This document shows, in pieces, positions 11,956 through 24,735 of a DNA stretch of 64,000 nucleotides. Position 1 is the first letter of the stretch. Each line of letters begins with the position of its first letter. Where the stretch lies: positions 42,469,119-42,533,118 of the forward strand of contig OZ038389.1 in the NCBI GenBank assembly GCA_964036045.1, given 5' to 3'. The notes under the pieces are model-generated. The model made no database searches and was not told the DNA's origin. It was given only the letters and a program-made list of their open reading frames with translations. The stretch is from Eutreptiella sp. 'Long Island Sound 2002'. Lineage: Eukaryota > Euglenozoa > Euglenophyceae > Eutreptiales > Eutreptiaceae. Made by a program: the position numbers and the translations under genes.

Positions 11956-14900
11956 GGGCACATTCGGGCTTGGGCCCAATTTGGTCCCAACTCCCGAAAT
12001 GCCCAAAATGAATGCTTTTGGGCACATTCGGGCTTGGGCCCAATTTGGTCCCAACTCCCGGAATGCCCAAAACGAATGCTTTTGGGCACATTCGGGCTTG
12101 GGCCCAATTTGGTCCCAACTCCCGGAATTCCCAAAACGAATGCTTTTGGGCACATTCGGGCTTGGGCCCAATTTGGTCCCAAGTCCCGGAATTCCCAAAA
12201 CGAATGCTTTTGGGCACATTCGGGCTTGGGCCCAATTTGGTCCCAACTCCCGGAATGCCCAAAACGAATGCTTTTGGGCACATTCGGGCTTGGGCCCAAT
12301 TTGGTCCCAACTCCCGGAATGCCCAAAACAAATGCTTTTGGGCACATTCGGGCTTGGGCCCAGTTTGGTCCCAACTCCCGAAATGCCCAAAACGAATGCT
12401 CTTGGGCACATTCGGGCTTGAGCCCAATTTGGTCCCAACTCCCGGAATGCCGAAAACGAATGTTTTTGGGCACATTCGGGCTTGGGCCCAATTTGGTCCC
12501 AACTCCCGGAATGCCCAAAACGAATGCTTTTGGGCACATTCGGGCTTGGGCCCAACTTGGTCCCAACTCCCGGAATTCCCAAAACGAATGGTTTTGGGCA
12601 CATTCGGGCTTGGGCCCAATTTGGTCCCAACTCCCGGAATTCCCAAAACGAATGCTTTTGGGCACATTCGGGCTTGGGCCCAATTTGGTCCCAACTCCCG
12701 GAAATCCCAAAACGAATGCTTTTGGGCACATTCGGGCTTGGGCCCAATTTGGTCCCAACTCCCGGAATTCCCAAAACGAATGCTTTTGGGCACATTCGGG
12801 CTTGGGCACAGTTTGGTCCCAACTCCCGAAATGCCCAAAACGAATGCTTTTGGGCACATTCGGGCTTGGGCCCAATTTGGTCCCAACTCCCGGAATGCCC
12901 AAAACGAATGCTTTTGGGCACATTCGGGCTTGGGCCCAGTTTGGTCCCAACTCCCGGAATGCCCAAAACGAATGCTTTTGGGCACATTCGGGCTTGGGCC
13001 CAATTTGGTCCCAACTCCCGAAATGCCCAAAACGAATGCTCTTGGGCACATTCTGGCTTGGGCCCAATTTGGTCCCAACTCCCGGAATGCCCAAAACGAA
13101 TGCTTTTGGGCACATTCGGGCTTGGGCCCAATTCGGTCCCAACTCCCGGAATGCCCAAAACGAATGCTTTTGGGCACATTCGGGCTTGGGCCCAATTTGG
13201 TCCCAACTCCCGGAATTCCCAAAACGAATGCTTTTGGGCACATTCGGGCTTGGGCCCAATTTGGTCCCAACACCCGAAATGGCCAAAACGAATGCTTTTG
13301 GGCACATTCGGGCTTGGGCCCAATTTGGTCCCAACTCCCGGAATGCCCAAAACGAATGCTTTTGGGCACATTCGGACTTGGGCCCAATTTGGTCCCAACT
13401 CCCGGAATTCCCAAAACGAATGCTTTTGGGCACATTCGGGCTTGGGCCCAATTTGGTCCCAACACCCGAAATGCCCAAAACGAATGCTTTTGGGCACATT
13501 CGGGCTAGGGCCCAATTTGGTCCGAACTCCCGGAAATCCCAAAACGAATGCTTTTGGGCACATTCGGGCTTGGGCCCAATTTGGTCCCAACTCCCGAAAT
13601 TCCCAAAACGAATGCTTTTGGGCACATTCGGGCTTGGGCCCAATTTGGTCCCAACTCCCGAAATGCCCAAAACGAATGCTTTTGGGCACATTCGGGCTTG
13701 GGCCCAATTTGGTCCCAACACCCGAAATGCCCAAAACGAATGCTTTTGGGCACATTCGGGCTTGGGCCCAATTTGGTCCCAACTCCCGGAATGCCCAAAA
13801 CGAATGCTTTTGGGCACATTCGGGCTTGGGCCCAATTTGGTCCCAACTCCCGGAATTCCCAAAACGAATGCTTTTGGGCACATTCGGGCTTGGGCCCAAT
13901 TTGGTCCCAACACCCGAAATGCCCAAAACGAATGCTTTTGGGCACATTCGGGCTAGGGCCCAATTTGGTCCGAACTCCCGGAAATCCCAAAACGAATGCT
14001 TTTGGGCACATTCGGGCTTGGGCCCAATTTGGTCCCAACTCCCGGAATTCCCAAAACGAATGCTTTTGGGCACATTCGGGCTTGGGCCCAATTTGGTCCC
14101 AACTCCCGAAATGCCCAAAACGAATGCTTTTGGGCACATTCGGGCTTGGGCCCAATTTGGTCCCAACTCCCGGAATGCCCAAAACGAATGCTTTTGGGCA
14201 CATTCGGGCTTGGGCCCAATTTGGTCCCAACTCCCGGAATGCCCAAAACGAATGCTTTTGGGCACATTCGGGCTTGGGCCCAATTTGGTCCCAACTCCCG
14301 AAATGCCCAAAACGAATGCTCTTGGACACATTCGGGCTTGGGCCCAATTTGGTCCCAACTCCCGGAATGCCCAAAACGAATGCTTTTGGGCACATTCGGG
14401 CTTGGGCCCAATTTGGTCCCAACTCCCGGAATGCCCAAAACGAATGCTTTTGGGCACATTCGGACTTGGGCCCAATTTGGTCCCAACTCCCAGAATTCCC
14501 AAAACGAATGCTTTTGGGCACATTCGGGCTTGGGCCCAATTTGGTCCCAACTCCCGGAATGCCCAAAACGAATGCTTTTGGGCACATTCGGGCTTGGGCC
14601 CAATTTGGTCCCAACTCTCGGAATGCCCAAAACGAATGCTTTTGGGCACATTCGGGCTTGGGCCCAATTTGGTCCCAACTCCCGAAATGCCCAAAACGAA
14701 TGCTCTTGGGCACATTCGGGCTTGGGCCCAGTTTGGTCCCAACTCCCGGAATGCCCAAAACGAATGCTTTTGGGCACATTCGGGCTTGGGCCCAATTTGG
14801 TCCCAACTCCCGAAATGCCCAAAACGAATGCTCTTGGGCACATTCGGGCTTGGGCCCAATTTGGTCCCAACTCCCGGAATGCCGAAAACGAATGCTTTTG

Positions 14901-16771
14901 GGCACATTCGGGCTTGGGCCCAATTTGGTCCCAACTCCCGGAATTCCCAAAACGAATGCTTTTGGGCACATTCGGGCTTGGGCCCAATTTGGTCCCAACA
15001 CCCGAAATGCCCAAAACGAATGCTTTTGGGCACATTCGGGCTTGGGCCCAATTTGGTCCCAACTCCCGGAATGCCGAAAACGAATGCTTTTGGGCACATT
15101 CGGGCTTGGGCCCAATTTGGTCCCAACTCCCGGAATTCCCAAAACGAATGCTTTTGGGCACATTCGGGCTTGGGCCCAATTTGGTCCCAACTCCCGAAAT
15201 GCCCAAAACGAATGCTTTTGGGCACATTCGGGCTTGGGCCCAATTTGGTCCCAACTCCCGGAATGCCCAAAACGAATGCTTTTGGGCACATTCGGGCTTG
15301 GGCCCAATTTGGTCCCAACTCTCGGAATGCCCAAAACGAATGCTTTTGGCCACATTCGGGCTTGGGCCCAATTTGGTCCCAACTCCCGAAATGCCCAAAA
15401 CGAATGCTCTTGGACACATTCGGGCTTGGGCCCAATTTGGTCCCAACTCCCGGAATGCCCAAAACGAATGCTTTTGGGCACATTCGGGCTTGGGCCCAAT
15501 TTGGTCCCAACTCCCGGAATGCCCAAAACGAATGCTTTTGGGCACATTCGGACTTGGGCCCAATTTGGTCCCAACTCCCAGAATTCCCAAAACGAATGCT
15601 TTTGGGCACATTCGGGCTTGGGCCCAATTTGGTCCCAACTCCCGGAATGCCCAAAACGAATGCTTTTGGGCACATTCGGGCTTGGGCCCAATTTGGTCCC
15701 AACACCCGGAATGCCCAAAACGAATGCTTTTGGGCACATTCGGGCTTGGGCCCAATTTGGTCCCAACTCCCGGAATTCCCAAAACGAATGCTTTTGGGCA
15801 CATTCGGGCTTGGGCCCAATTTGGTCCCAACTCCCGAAATGCCCAAAACGAATGCTTTTGGGCACATTCGGGCTTGGGCCCAATTTGGTCCCAACTCCCG
15901 GAATGCCCAAAACGAATGCTTTTGGGCACATTCGGGCTTGGGCCCAATTTGGTCCCAACTCTCGGAATGCCCAAAACGAATGCTTTTGGCCACATTCGGG
16001 CTTGGGCCCAATTTGGTCCCAACTCCCGAAATGCCCAAAACGAATGCTCTTGGACACATTCGGGCTTGGGCCCAATTTGGTCCCAACTCCCGGAATGCCC
16101 AAAACGAATGCTTTTGGGCACATTCGGGCTTGGGCCCAATTTGGTCCCAACTCCCGGAATGCCCAAAACGAATGCTTTTGGGCACATTCGGACTTGGGCC
16201 CAATTTGGTCCCAACTCCCAGAATTCCCAAAACGAATGCTTTTGGGCACATTCGGGCTTGGGCCCAATTTGGTCCCAACTCCCGGAATGCCCAAAACGAA
16301 TGCTTTTGGGCACATTCGGGCTTGGGCCCAATTTGGTCCCAACACCCGGAATGCCCAAAACGAATGCTTTTGGGCACATTCGGGCTTGGGCCCAATTTGG
16401 TCCCAACTCCCGGAATTCCCAAAACGAATGCTTTTGGGCACATTCGGGCTTGGGCCCAATTTGGTCCCAACTCCCGAAATGCCCAAAACGAATGCTTTTG
16501 GGCACATTCGGGCTTGGGCCCAATTTGGTCCCAACTCCCGAAATGCCCAAAACGAATGCTTTTGGGCACATTCGGGCTTGGGCCCAATTTGGTCCCAACT
16601 CCCGGAATGCCCAAAACGAATGCTTTTGGGCACATTCGGGCTTGGGCCCAAATTGGTCCCAACTCCCGGAATGCCCAAAACGAATGCTTTTGGGCACATT
16701 CGGGCTTGGGCCCAATTTGGTCCCAACTCCCGGAATGCCCAAAACGAATGCTTTTGGGCACATTCGGGCTT
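10898..16771 (+). repeat. Satellite segment 3, forward orientation
   Basis: Forward subfamily A units. From 10,898 to about 11,955 it is the inverted copy of 23,213-24,270. From about 15,524 to 16,771 it is the inverted copy of 9,185-10,432. The middle (about 11,960-15,523) has no mirrored partner that I could find in the window and is the spacer of the large palindrome. A 10-unit tandem duplication lies near its right end. Confidence 0.93.
15240..16520 (+). repeat. 10-unit (640-bp) higher-order tandem duplication
   Basis: Two successive 640-bp blocks share the same series of private variants. TTTTGGCCACATT occurs near 15,345 and 15,985. CTTGGACACA starts at 15,409 and 16,049. AACACCCGGA starts at 15,701 and 16,341. 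The left inverted arm holds the mirrored pair, partly cut off at 10,432. An earlier relative of the block, offset by 17 units, lies at about 14,321. Confidence 0.85.
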
Positions 16772-19700
16772 GGGGAGCTGGGAGCAAATTGGGCTCAAGC
16801 CCGAATGTGCCCAAAAGCATTCGTTTTGGGCATTCCGGGAGTTGGGACCAAATTGGGCCCAACCCCGAATGTGCCCAAAAGCATTCGTTTTGGGCATTCC
16901 GGGAGTTGGGACCAAATTGGGCCCAAGCCCGAATGTGCCCAAAAGCATTCGTTTTGGGCATTCCGGGAAATGGGACCAAATTGGGCCTAAGCCCGAATGT
17001 GCCCAAAAGCATTCGTTTTGGGAATTCCGGGAGCTGGGACCAAATTGGGCTCAAGCCCGAATGTGCCCGAAAGCATTCGTTTTGGGCATTCCGGGAGTTG
17101 GGACCAAATTGGGCCCAACCCCGAATGTGCCCAAAAGCATTCGTTTTGGGCATTCCGGGAGTTGGGACCAAATTGGGCCCAAGCCCGAATGTGCCCAAAA
17201 GCATTCGTTTTGGGCATTCCGGGAGTTGGGACCAAATTGGGCCCAAGCCCGAATGTGCCCAAAAGCATTCGTTTTGGGAATTCCGGGAGTTGGAACCAAA
17301 TTGGGCCCAAGCCCGAATGTGCCCAAAAGCATTCGTTTTGGGCATTTCGGGAGTTGGGACCAAATTGGGCCCAAGCCCGAATGTGCCCAAAAGCATTCGT
17401 TTTGGGAATTCCGGGAGTTGGGACCAAATTGATCCCAAGCCCGAATGTGCCCAAAAGCATTCGTTTTGGGCATTCCGGGAGTTGGGACCAAATTGGGCCC
17501 AAGCCCGAATGTGCCCAAAAGCATTCGTTTTGGGAATTCCGGGAGTTGGAACCAAATTGGGCCCAAGCCCGAATGTGCCCAAAAGCATTCGTTTTGGGCA
17601 TTTCGGGAGTTGGGACCAAATTGGGCCCAAGCCCGAATGTGCCCAAAAGCATTCGTTTTGGGCATTCCGGGAGTTGGGACCAAATTGGGCCCAAGCCCGA
17701 ATGTGCCCAAAAGCATTCGTTTTGCGCATTTCGGGAGTTGGGACCAAATTGGGCCCAAGCCCGAATGTGCCCAAAAGCATTCGTTTTGGGAATTCCGGGA
17801 GTTGGGACCAAATTGGGCCCAAGCCCGAATGTGCCCAAAAGCATTTGTTTTGGGCATTCCGGGAGTTGGGACCAAATTGGGCCCAAGCCCGAATGTGCCC
17901 AAAAGCATTCGTTTTGGGCATTTCGGGAGTTCGGACCAAATTGGGCCCAAGCCCGAATGTGCCCAAGAGCATTCGTTTTGGGCATTTCGGGAGTTGGGAC
18001 CAAATTGGACCCAAGCCCGAATGTGCCCAAAAGCATTCGTTTTGGGCATTCCGGGAGTTGGGACCAAATTGGTCCCAAGCCCGTATGTGCCCAAAAGCAT
18101 TCGTTTTGGGCATTTCGGGAGTTGGGACCAAATTGGGCCCAAGCCCGAATGTGCCCAAAAGCATTCGTTTTGGGAATTCCGGGAGTTGGGACCAAATTGG
18201 GCCCAAGCCCGAATGTGCCCAAAAGCATTCGTTTTGGGCATTTCGGGAGTTGGGACCAAATTGGGCCCAAGCCCGAATGTGCCCAAAAGCATTCGTTTTG
18301 GGCATTTCGGGAGTTGGGACCAAATTGGGCCCAAGCCCGAATGTGCCCAAAAGCATTCGTTTTGGGCATTCCGCGAGTTGGGACCAAATTGGGCCCAAGC
18401 CCGAATGTGCCCAAAAGCATTCGTTTTGGGCATTCCGGGAGTTGGGACCAGTTTGGGCCCAAGCCCGAATGTGCCCAAAAGCATTCGTTTTGGGCATTTC
18501 GGGAGTTGGGACCAAATTGGGCCCAAGCCCGACTGTGCCCAAGAGCATTCGTTTTGGGCATTTCGGGAGTTGGGACCAAATTGGGCCCAAGCCCGAATGT
18601 GCCCAAAAGCATTCGTTTTGGGAATTCCGGGAGTTGGGACCAAATTGGGCCCAAGCCCGAATGTGCCCAAAAGCATTCGTTTTGGGAATTCCGGGAGTTG
18701 GGACCAAATTGGGCCTAAGCCCGAATGTGCCCAAAAGCATTCGTTTTGGGAATTCCGGGAGTTGGGACCAAATTGGGCCCAAGCCCGAATGTGCCCAAAA
18801 GCATTCGTTTTGGGCATTCCGGGAGTTGGGACCAAATTGGGCCCAAGCCCGAATGTGCCCAAAAGCATTCGTTTTGGGCATTCCGGGAGTTGGGACCAAA
18901 TTGGGCCCAAGCCCGAATGTGCCCAAAAGCATTCGTTTTGGGCATTCCGGGAGTTGGGACCAAATTGGGCCCAAGCCCGAAGGTGCCCAAGAGCATTAGT
19001 TTTGGGCATTTCGGGAGTAGGGACCAAATTGGGCCCAAGCCCGAATGTGCCCAAAAGCATTCGTTTTGGGCGTTCCGGGAGTTGGGACCAAATTGGGCCC
19101 AAGCCCGAATGTGCCCAAAAGCATTCGTTTTGGGCATTCCGGGAGTTGGGACCAAATTGGGCCCAAGCACGAATGTGCCCAAAAGCATTCGTTTTGGGCA
19201 TTCCGGGAGTTGGGACCAAATTGGGCCCAAGCCCGAATGTGCCCAAAAGCATTCGTTTTGGGCCTTTCGGGAGTTGGGACCAAATTGGGCCCAAGCCCGA
19301 ATGTGCCCAAAAGCATTCGTTTTGGGAATTCCGGGAGTTGGGACCAAATTGGGCCCAAGCCCGAATGTGCCCAAAAGCATTCGTTTTGGGAATTCCGGGA
19401 GTTGGGACCAACTTGGGCCCAAGCCCGAATGTGCCCAAAAGCATTCGTTTTGGGCATTCGGGGAGTTGGGACCAAATTGGGCCCAAGCCCGAATGTGCCC
19501 AAAAGCATTCGTTTTGGGCATTCCGGGAGTTGGGACCAAATTGGGCCCCAGCCCGAATGTGCCGAAGAGCATTCGTTTTGGGCATTTCGGGAGTTGGGAC
19601 CAAATTGGGCCCAAGCCCGAATGTGCCCAAAAGCATTCGCTTTGGGCATTCCGGGAGTTGGGACCAAATTGGGCCCAAGCCCGAATGTGCCCAAGAGCAT

Positions 19701-22700
19701 TCGTTTTGGGCATTTCGGGAGTTGGGACCAAATTGGGCCCAAGCCCGAATGTGCCCAAAAGCATTCGTTTTGGGCATTCCGGGAGTTGGGACCAAATTGG
19801 GCCCCAGCCCGAATGTGCCCAAAAGCATTCGTTTTGGGCATTCGGGGAGTTGGGACCAAATTGGGCCCAAGGCCGAATGTGCCCAAAAGCATTCGTTTTG
19901 GGCATTCCGGGAGTTGGGACCAGTTTGGGCCCAAGCCCGAATGTGCCCAAAAGCATTCGTTTTGGGCATTTCGGGAGTTGGGACCAAATTGGGCCCAAGC
20001 CCGAATGTGCCCAAAAGCATTCGTTTTGGGAATTCCGGGAGTTGGGACCAAATTGGGCCTAAGCCCGAATGTGCCCAAAAGCATTCGTTTTGGGAATTCC
20101 GGGAGTTGGGACCAAATTGGGCCCAAGCCCGAATGTGCCCAAAAGCATTCGTTTTGGGCATTCCGGGAGTTGGGACTAAATTGGGCCCAAGCCCGAATGT
20201 GCCCAAAAGCATTCGTTTTGGGCATTCCGGGAGTTGGGACCAAATTGGGCCCAAGCCCGAATGTGCCCAAAAGCATTCGTTTTGGGCATTCCGGGAGTTG
20301 GGACCAAATTGGGCCCAAGCCCGAAGGTGCCCAAGAGCATTCGTTTTGGGCATTTCGGGAGTTGGGACCAAATTGGGCCCAAGCCCGAATGTGCCCAAAA
20401 GCATTCGTTTTGGGCGTTCCGGGAGTTGGGACCAAATTGGGCCCAAGCCCGAATGTGCCCAAAAGCATTCGTTTTGGGCATTCCGGGAGTTGGGACCAAA
20501 TTGGGCCCAAGCCCGAATGTGCCCAAAAGCATTCGTTTTGGGCATTTCGGGGGTTGGGACCAAATTGGGCGCAAGCCCGAATGTGCCCAAAAGCATTCGT
20601 TTTGGGACTTCCGGGAGTTGGGACCAAATTGGGCCCAAGCCCGAATGTGCCCAAAAGCATTCGTTTTGGGATTTCCGGGAGTTGGGACCAAATTGGGCCC
20701 AAGCCCGAATGTGCCCAAAAGCATTCGTTTTGGGCATTCCGGGAGTTGGGACCAAATTGGGCCCAAGCCCGAATGTGCCCAAAAGCATTCGTTTTGGGCA
20801 TTCCGGGAGTTGGGACCAAATTGGGCCCAAGCCCGAATGTGCCCAAAAGCATTCGTTTTGGGCATTTCGGGAGTTGGGACCAAATTGGGCCCAAGCCCGA
20901 ATGTGCCCAAAAGCATTCGTTTTGGGCATTCCGCGAGTTGGGACCAAATTGGGCCCAAGCCCGAATGTGCCCAAAAGTATTCGTTTTGGGCATTCCGGGA
21001 GTTGGGACCAGTTTGGGCCCAAGCCCGAATGTGCCCAAAAGCATTCGTTTTGGGCATTTCGGGAGTTGGGACCAAATTGGGCCCAAGCCTGACTGTGCCC
21101 AAGAGCATTCGTTTTGGGCATTTCGGGAGTTGGGACCAGTTTGGGCCCAAGCCCGAATGTGCCCAAAAGCATTCGTTTTGGGAATTCCGGGAGTTGGGAC
21201 CAAATTGGGCCTAAGCCCGAATGTGCCCAAAAGCATTCGTTTTGGGAATTCCGGGAGTTGGGACCAAATTGGGCCCAAGCCCGAATGTGCCCAAAAGCAT
21301 TCGTTTTGGGCATTCCGGGAGTTGGGACCAAATTGGGCCCAAGCCCGAATGTGCCCAAAAGCATTCGTTTTGGGCATTCCGGGAGTTGGGACCAAATTGG
21401 GCCCAAGCCCGAATGTGCCCAAAAGCATTCGTTTTGGGCATTCCGGGAGTTGGGACCAAATTGGGCCCAAGCCCGAAGGTGCCCAAGAGCATTCGTTTTG
21501 GGCATTTCGGGAGTTGGGACCAAACTGGGCCCAAGCCCGAATGTGCCCAAAAGCATTCGTTTTGGGCGTTCCGGGAGTTGGGACCAAATTGGGCCCAAGC
21601 CCGAATGTGCCCAAAAGCATTCGTTTTGGGAATTCCGGGAGTTGGGACCAAGTTGGGCCCAAGCCCGAATGTGCCCAAAAGCATTCGTTTTGGGCATTCC
21701 GGGAGTTGGGACCAAATTGGGCCCCAGCCCGAATGTGCCCAAAAGCATTCGTTTTGGGCATTCCGGGAGTTGGGACCAAATTGGGCCCAAGCCCGAATGT
21801 GCCCAAAAGCATTCGCTTTGGGCATTCCGGGAGTTGGGACCAAATTGGGCCCAAGCCCGAATGTGCCCAAGAGCATTCGTTTTGGGCATTTCGGGAGTTG
21901 GGACCAAATTGGGCCCAAGCCCGAATGTGCCCAAAAGCATTCGTTTTGGGCATTCCGCGAGTTGGGACCAAATTGGGCCCAAGGCCGAATGTGCCCAAAA
22001 GCATTCGTTTTGGGCATTCCGGGAGTTGGGACCAGTTTGGGCCCAAGCCCGAATGTGCCCAAAAGCATTCGTTTTGGGCATTTCGGGAGTTGGGACCAAC
22101 TTGGGCCCAAGCCCGAATGTGCCCAAAAGCATTCGTTTTGGGAATTCCGGGAGTTGGGACCAAATTGGGCCTAAGCCCGAATGTGCCCAAAAGCATTCGT
22201 TTTGGGAATTCCGGGAGTTGGGACCAAATTGGGCCCAAGCCCGAATGTGCCCAAAAGCATTCGTTTTGGGCATTCCGGGAGTTGGGACCAAATTGGGCCC
22301 AAGCCCGAATGTGCCCAAAAGCATTCGTTTTGGGCATTCCGGGAGTTGGGACCAAATTGGGCCCAAGCCCGAATGTGCCCAAAAGCATTCGTTTCGGGCA
22401 TTCCGGGAGTTGGGACCAAATTGGGCCCAAGCCCGAAGGTGCCCAAGAGCATTCGTTTTGGGCATTTCGGGAGTTGGGACCAAATTGGGCCCAAGCCCGA
22501 ATGTGCCCAAAAGCATTCGTTTTGGGCGTTCCGGGAGTTGGGACCAAATTGGGCCCAAGCCCGAATGTGCCCAAAAGCATTCGTTTTGGGCATTCCGGGA
22601 GTTGGGACCAAATTGGGCCCAAGCCCGAATGTGCCCAAAAGCATTCGTTTTGGGCATTTCGGGGGTTGGGACCAAATTGGGCGCAAGCCCGAATGTGCCC

Positions 22701-23278
22701 AAAAGCATTCGTTTTGGGACTTCCGGGAGTTCAGACCAAATTGGGCCCAAGCCCGAATGTGCCCAAAAGCATTCGTTTTGGGCATTCCGGGAGTTGGGAC
22801 CAAATTGGGCCCAAGCCCGAATGTACTCAAAAGCATTCGTTTTGGGAATTCCGGGAGTTGGGACCAAATTGGGCCCAAGCCCGAATGTGCCCAAGAGCAT
22901 TCGTTTTGGGCATTCCGGGAGTTGGGACCAAATTGGGCCCAAGCCCGAATGTGCCCAAAAGCATTCGTTTTGGGCATTCCGGTAGTTGGGACCAAATTGG
23001 GCCCAAGCCCGAATGTGCCGAAAAGCATTCGTTTTGGGCATTTCGGGAGTTGGGACCAAATTGGGCCCAAGCCCGAATGTGCCCAAAAGCATTCGTTTTG
23101 GGCATTCCGCGAGTTGGGACCAAATTGGGCCCAAGCCCAAATGTGCCCAAAAGCATTCGTTTTGGGCATTCGGGGAGTTGGGACCAAATTGGGCCTAAGC
23201 CCGAATGTGCCCAAAAGCATTCGTTTTGGGAATTCCGGGAGTTGGGACCAAATTGGGCCCAAGCCCGAATGTGCCCAA
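15524..23278 (-). repeat. Right arm of large inverted duplication
   Basis: Reverse complement of 118-10,432 apart from two missing blocks of 2,240 and 320 bp. Block boundaries fall near 18,100 and 19,840. The match includes the orientation switch itself, with 9,184 mirrored at 16,772. The inversion therefore copied an already complex segment instead of creating that switch. Confidence 0.9.
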
Positions 23279-24270
23279 AGGCATTCGTTTTGGGCATTCC
23301 GGGAGTTGGGACCAAATTGGGCCCAAGCCCGAATGTGCCCAAGAGCATTCGTTTTGGGCATTTCGGGAGTTGGGACCAAATTGGGCCCAAGCCCGAATGT
23401 GCCCAAAAGCATTCGTTTTGGGCATTCCGCGAGTTGGGACCAAATTGGGCCCAAGCCCGAATGTGCCCAAAAGCATTCGTTTTCGGCATTCCGGGAGTTG
23501 GGACCAGTTTGGGCCCAAGCCCGAATGTGCCCAAAAGCATTCGTTTTGGGCATTTCGGGAGTTGGGACCAAATTGGGCCCAAGCCCGAATGTGCCCAAAA
23601 GCATTCGTTTTGGGAATTCCGGGAGTTGGGACCAAATTGGGCCTAAGCCCGAATGTGCCCAAAAGCATTCGTTTTGGGAATTCCGGGAGTTGGGACCAAA
23701 TTGGGCCCAAGCCCGAATGTGCCCCAAAGCATTCGTTTTGGGCATTCGGGGAGTTGGGACCAAATTGGGCCCAAGCCCGAATGTGCCCAAAAGCATTCGT
23801 TTTGGGCATTCCGGGAGTTGGGACCAAATTGGGCCCAAGCCCGAATGTGCCCAAAAGCATTCGTTTTGGGCATTCCGGGAGTTGGGACCAAATTGGGCCC
23901 AAGCCCGAATGTGCCCAAAAGCATTTGTTTTGGGCATTCCGGGAGTTGGGACCAAATTGGGCCCCAGCCCGAATGTGCCGAAGAGTTTTCGTTTTGGGCA
24001 TTTCGGGAGTTGGGACCAAATTGGGCCCAAGCCCGAATGTGCCCAAAAGCATTCGCTTTGGGCATTCCGGGAGTTGGGACCAAATTGGGCCCAAGCCCGA
24101 ATGTGCCCAAGAGCATTCGTTTTGGGCATTTCGGGAGTTGGGACCAAATTGGGCCCAAGCCCGAATGTGCCCAAAAGCATTCGCTTTGGGCATTCCGGGA
24201 GTTGGGACCAAATTGGGCCCAAGCCCGAATGTGCCCAAGAGCATTCGTTTTGGGCATTTCGGGAGTTGGG
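16772..24270 (-). repeat. Satellite segment 4, reverse orientation
   Basis: Reverse-oriented subfamily A units forming most of the right arm of the inverted duplication. The opening unit (GGAGCTGGGAGC) is the exact mirror of the unit at 9,170-9,184. Relative to the left arm it lacks one block of 5 units and one of 35 units. The segment ends in a short dyad at 24,261-24,280. Confidence 0.95.
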
Positions 24271-24735
24271 ACCAACTCCCGGAATTCCCAAAACGAATGC
24301 TTTTGGGCACATTCGGGCTTGGGCCCAATTTGGTCCCAACTCCCGAAATGCCCAAAACGAATGCTTTTGGGCACATTCGGGCTTGGGCCCAATTTGGTCC
24401 CAACTCCCGGAATGCCCAAAACGAATGCTTTTGGGCACATTCGGGCTTGGGCCCAATTTGGTCCCAACTCCCGGAATGCCCAAAACGAATGCTTTTGGGC
24501 ACATTCGGGCTTGGGATCAATTTGGTCCCAACTCCCGGAATTCCCGAAACGAATGCTTTTGGGCACATTCGGGCTTGGGCCCAATTTGGTCCCAACTCCC
24601 GAAATGCCGAAAACGAATGCTTTTGGGCACATTTGGGCTTGGGCCCAATTTGGTCCCAACTCCTGGAATGCCCAAAACGAATGTTTTTGGGCACATTCGG
24701 GCTTGGGCCCAATTTGGTCCCAACTCCCGGAATGC
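23213..24735 (-). repeat. Second inverted repeat, right copy
   Basis: Mirror of 10,433-11,955, including the orientation switch at 24,270. Shared private variants include the GATCCCAAG/GGATCAATTT unit, an AAAACGAAAACTC-type unit and a CTTTGGGGC unit. About 65 bp at its low-coordinate end overlap the right arm of the first inverted duplication. Confidence 0.85.
24261..24280. other. Tail-to-tail dyad at orientation switch (second copy)
   Basis: 9-bp arms GGGAGTTGG / CCAACTCCC with a 2-nt spacer form an almost uninterrupted palindrome. It is the mirrored copy of the junction at 10,889-10,906, with one base-level difference in the flank (GAAATTCC against GGAATTCC). Confidence 0.8.
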
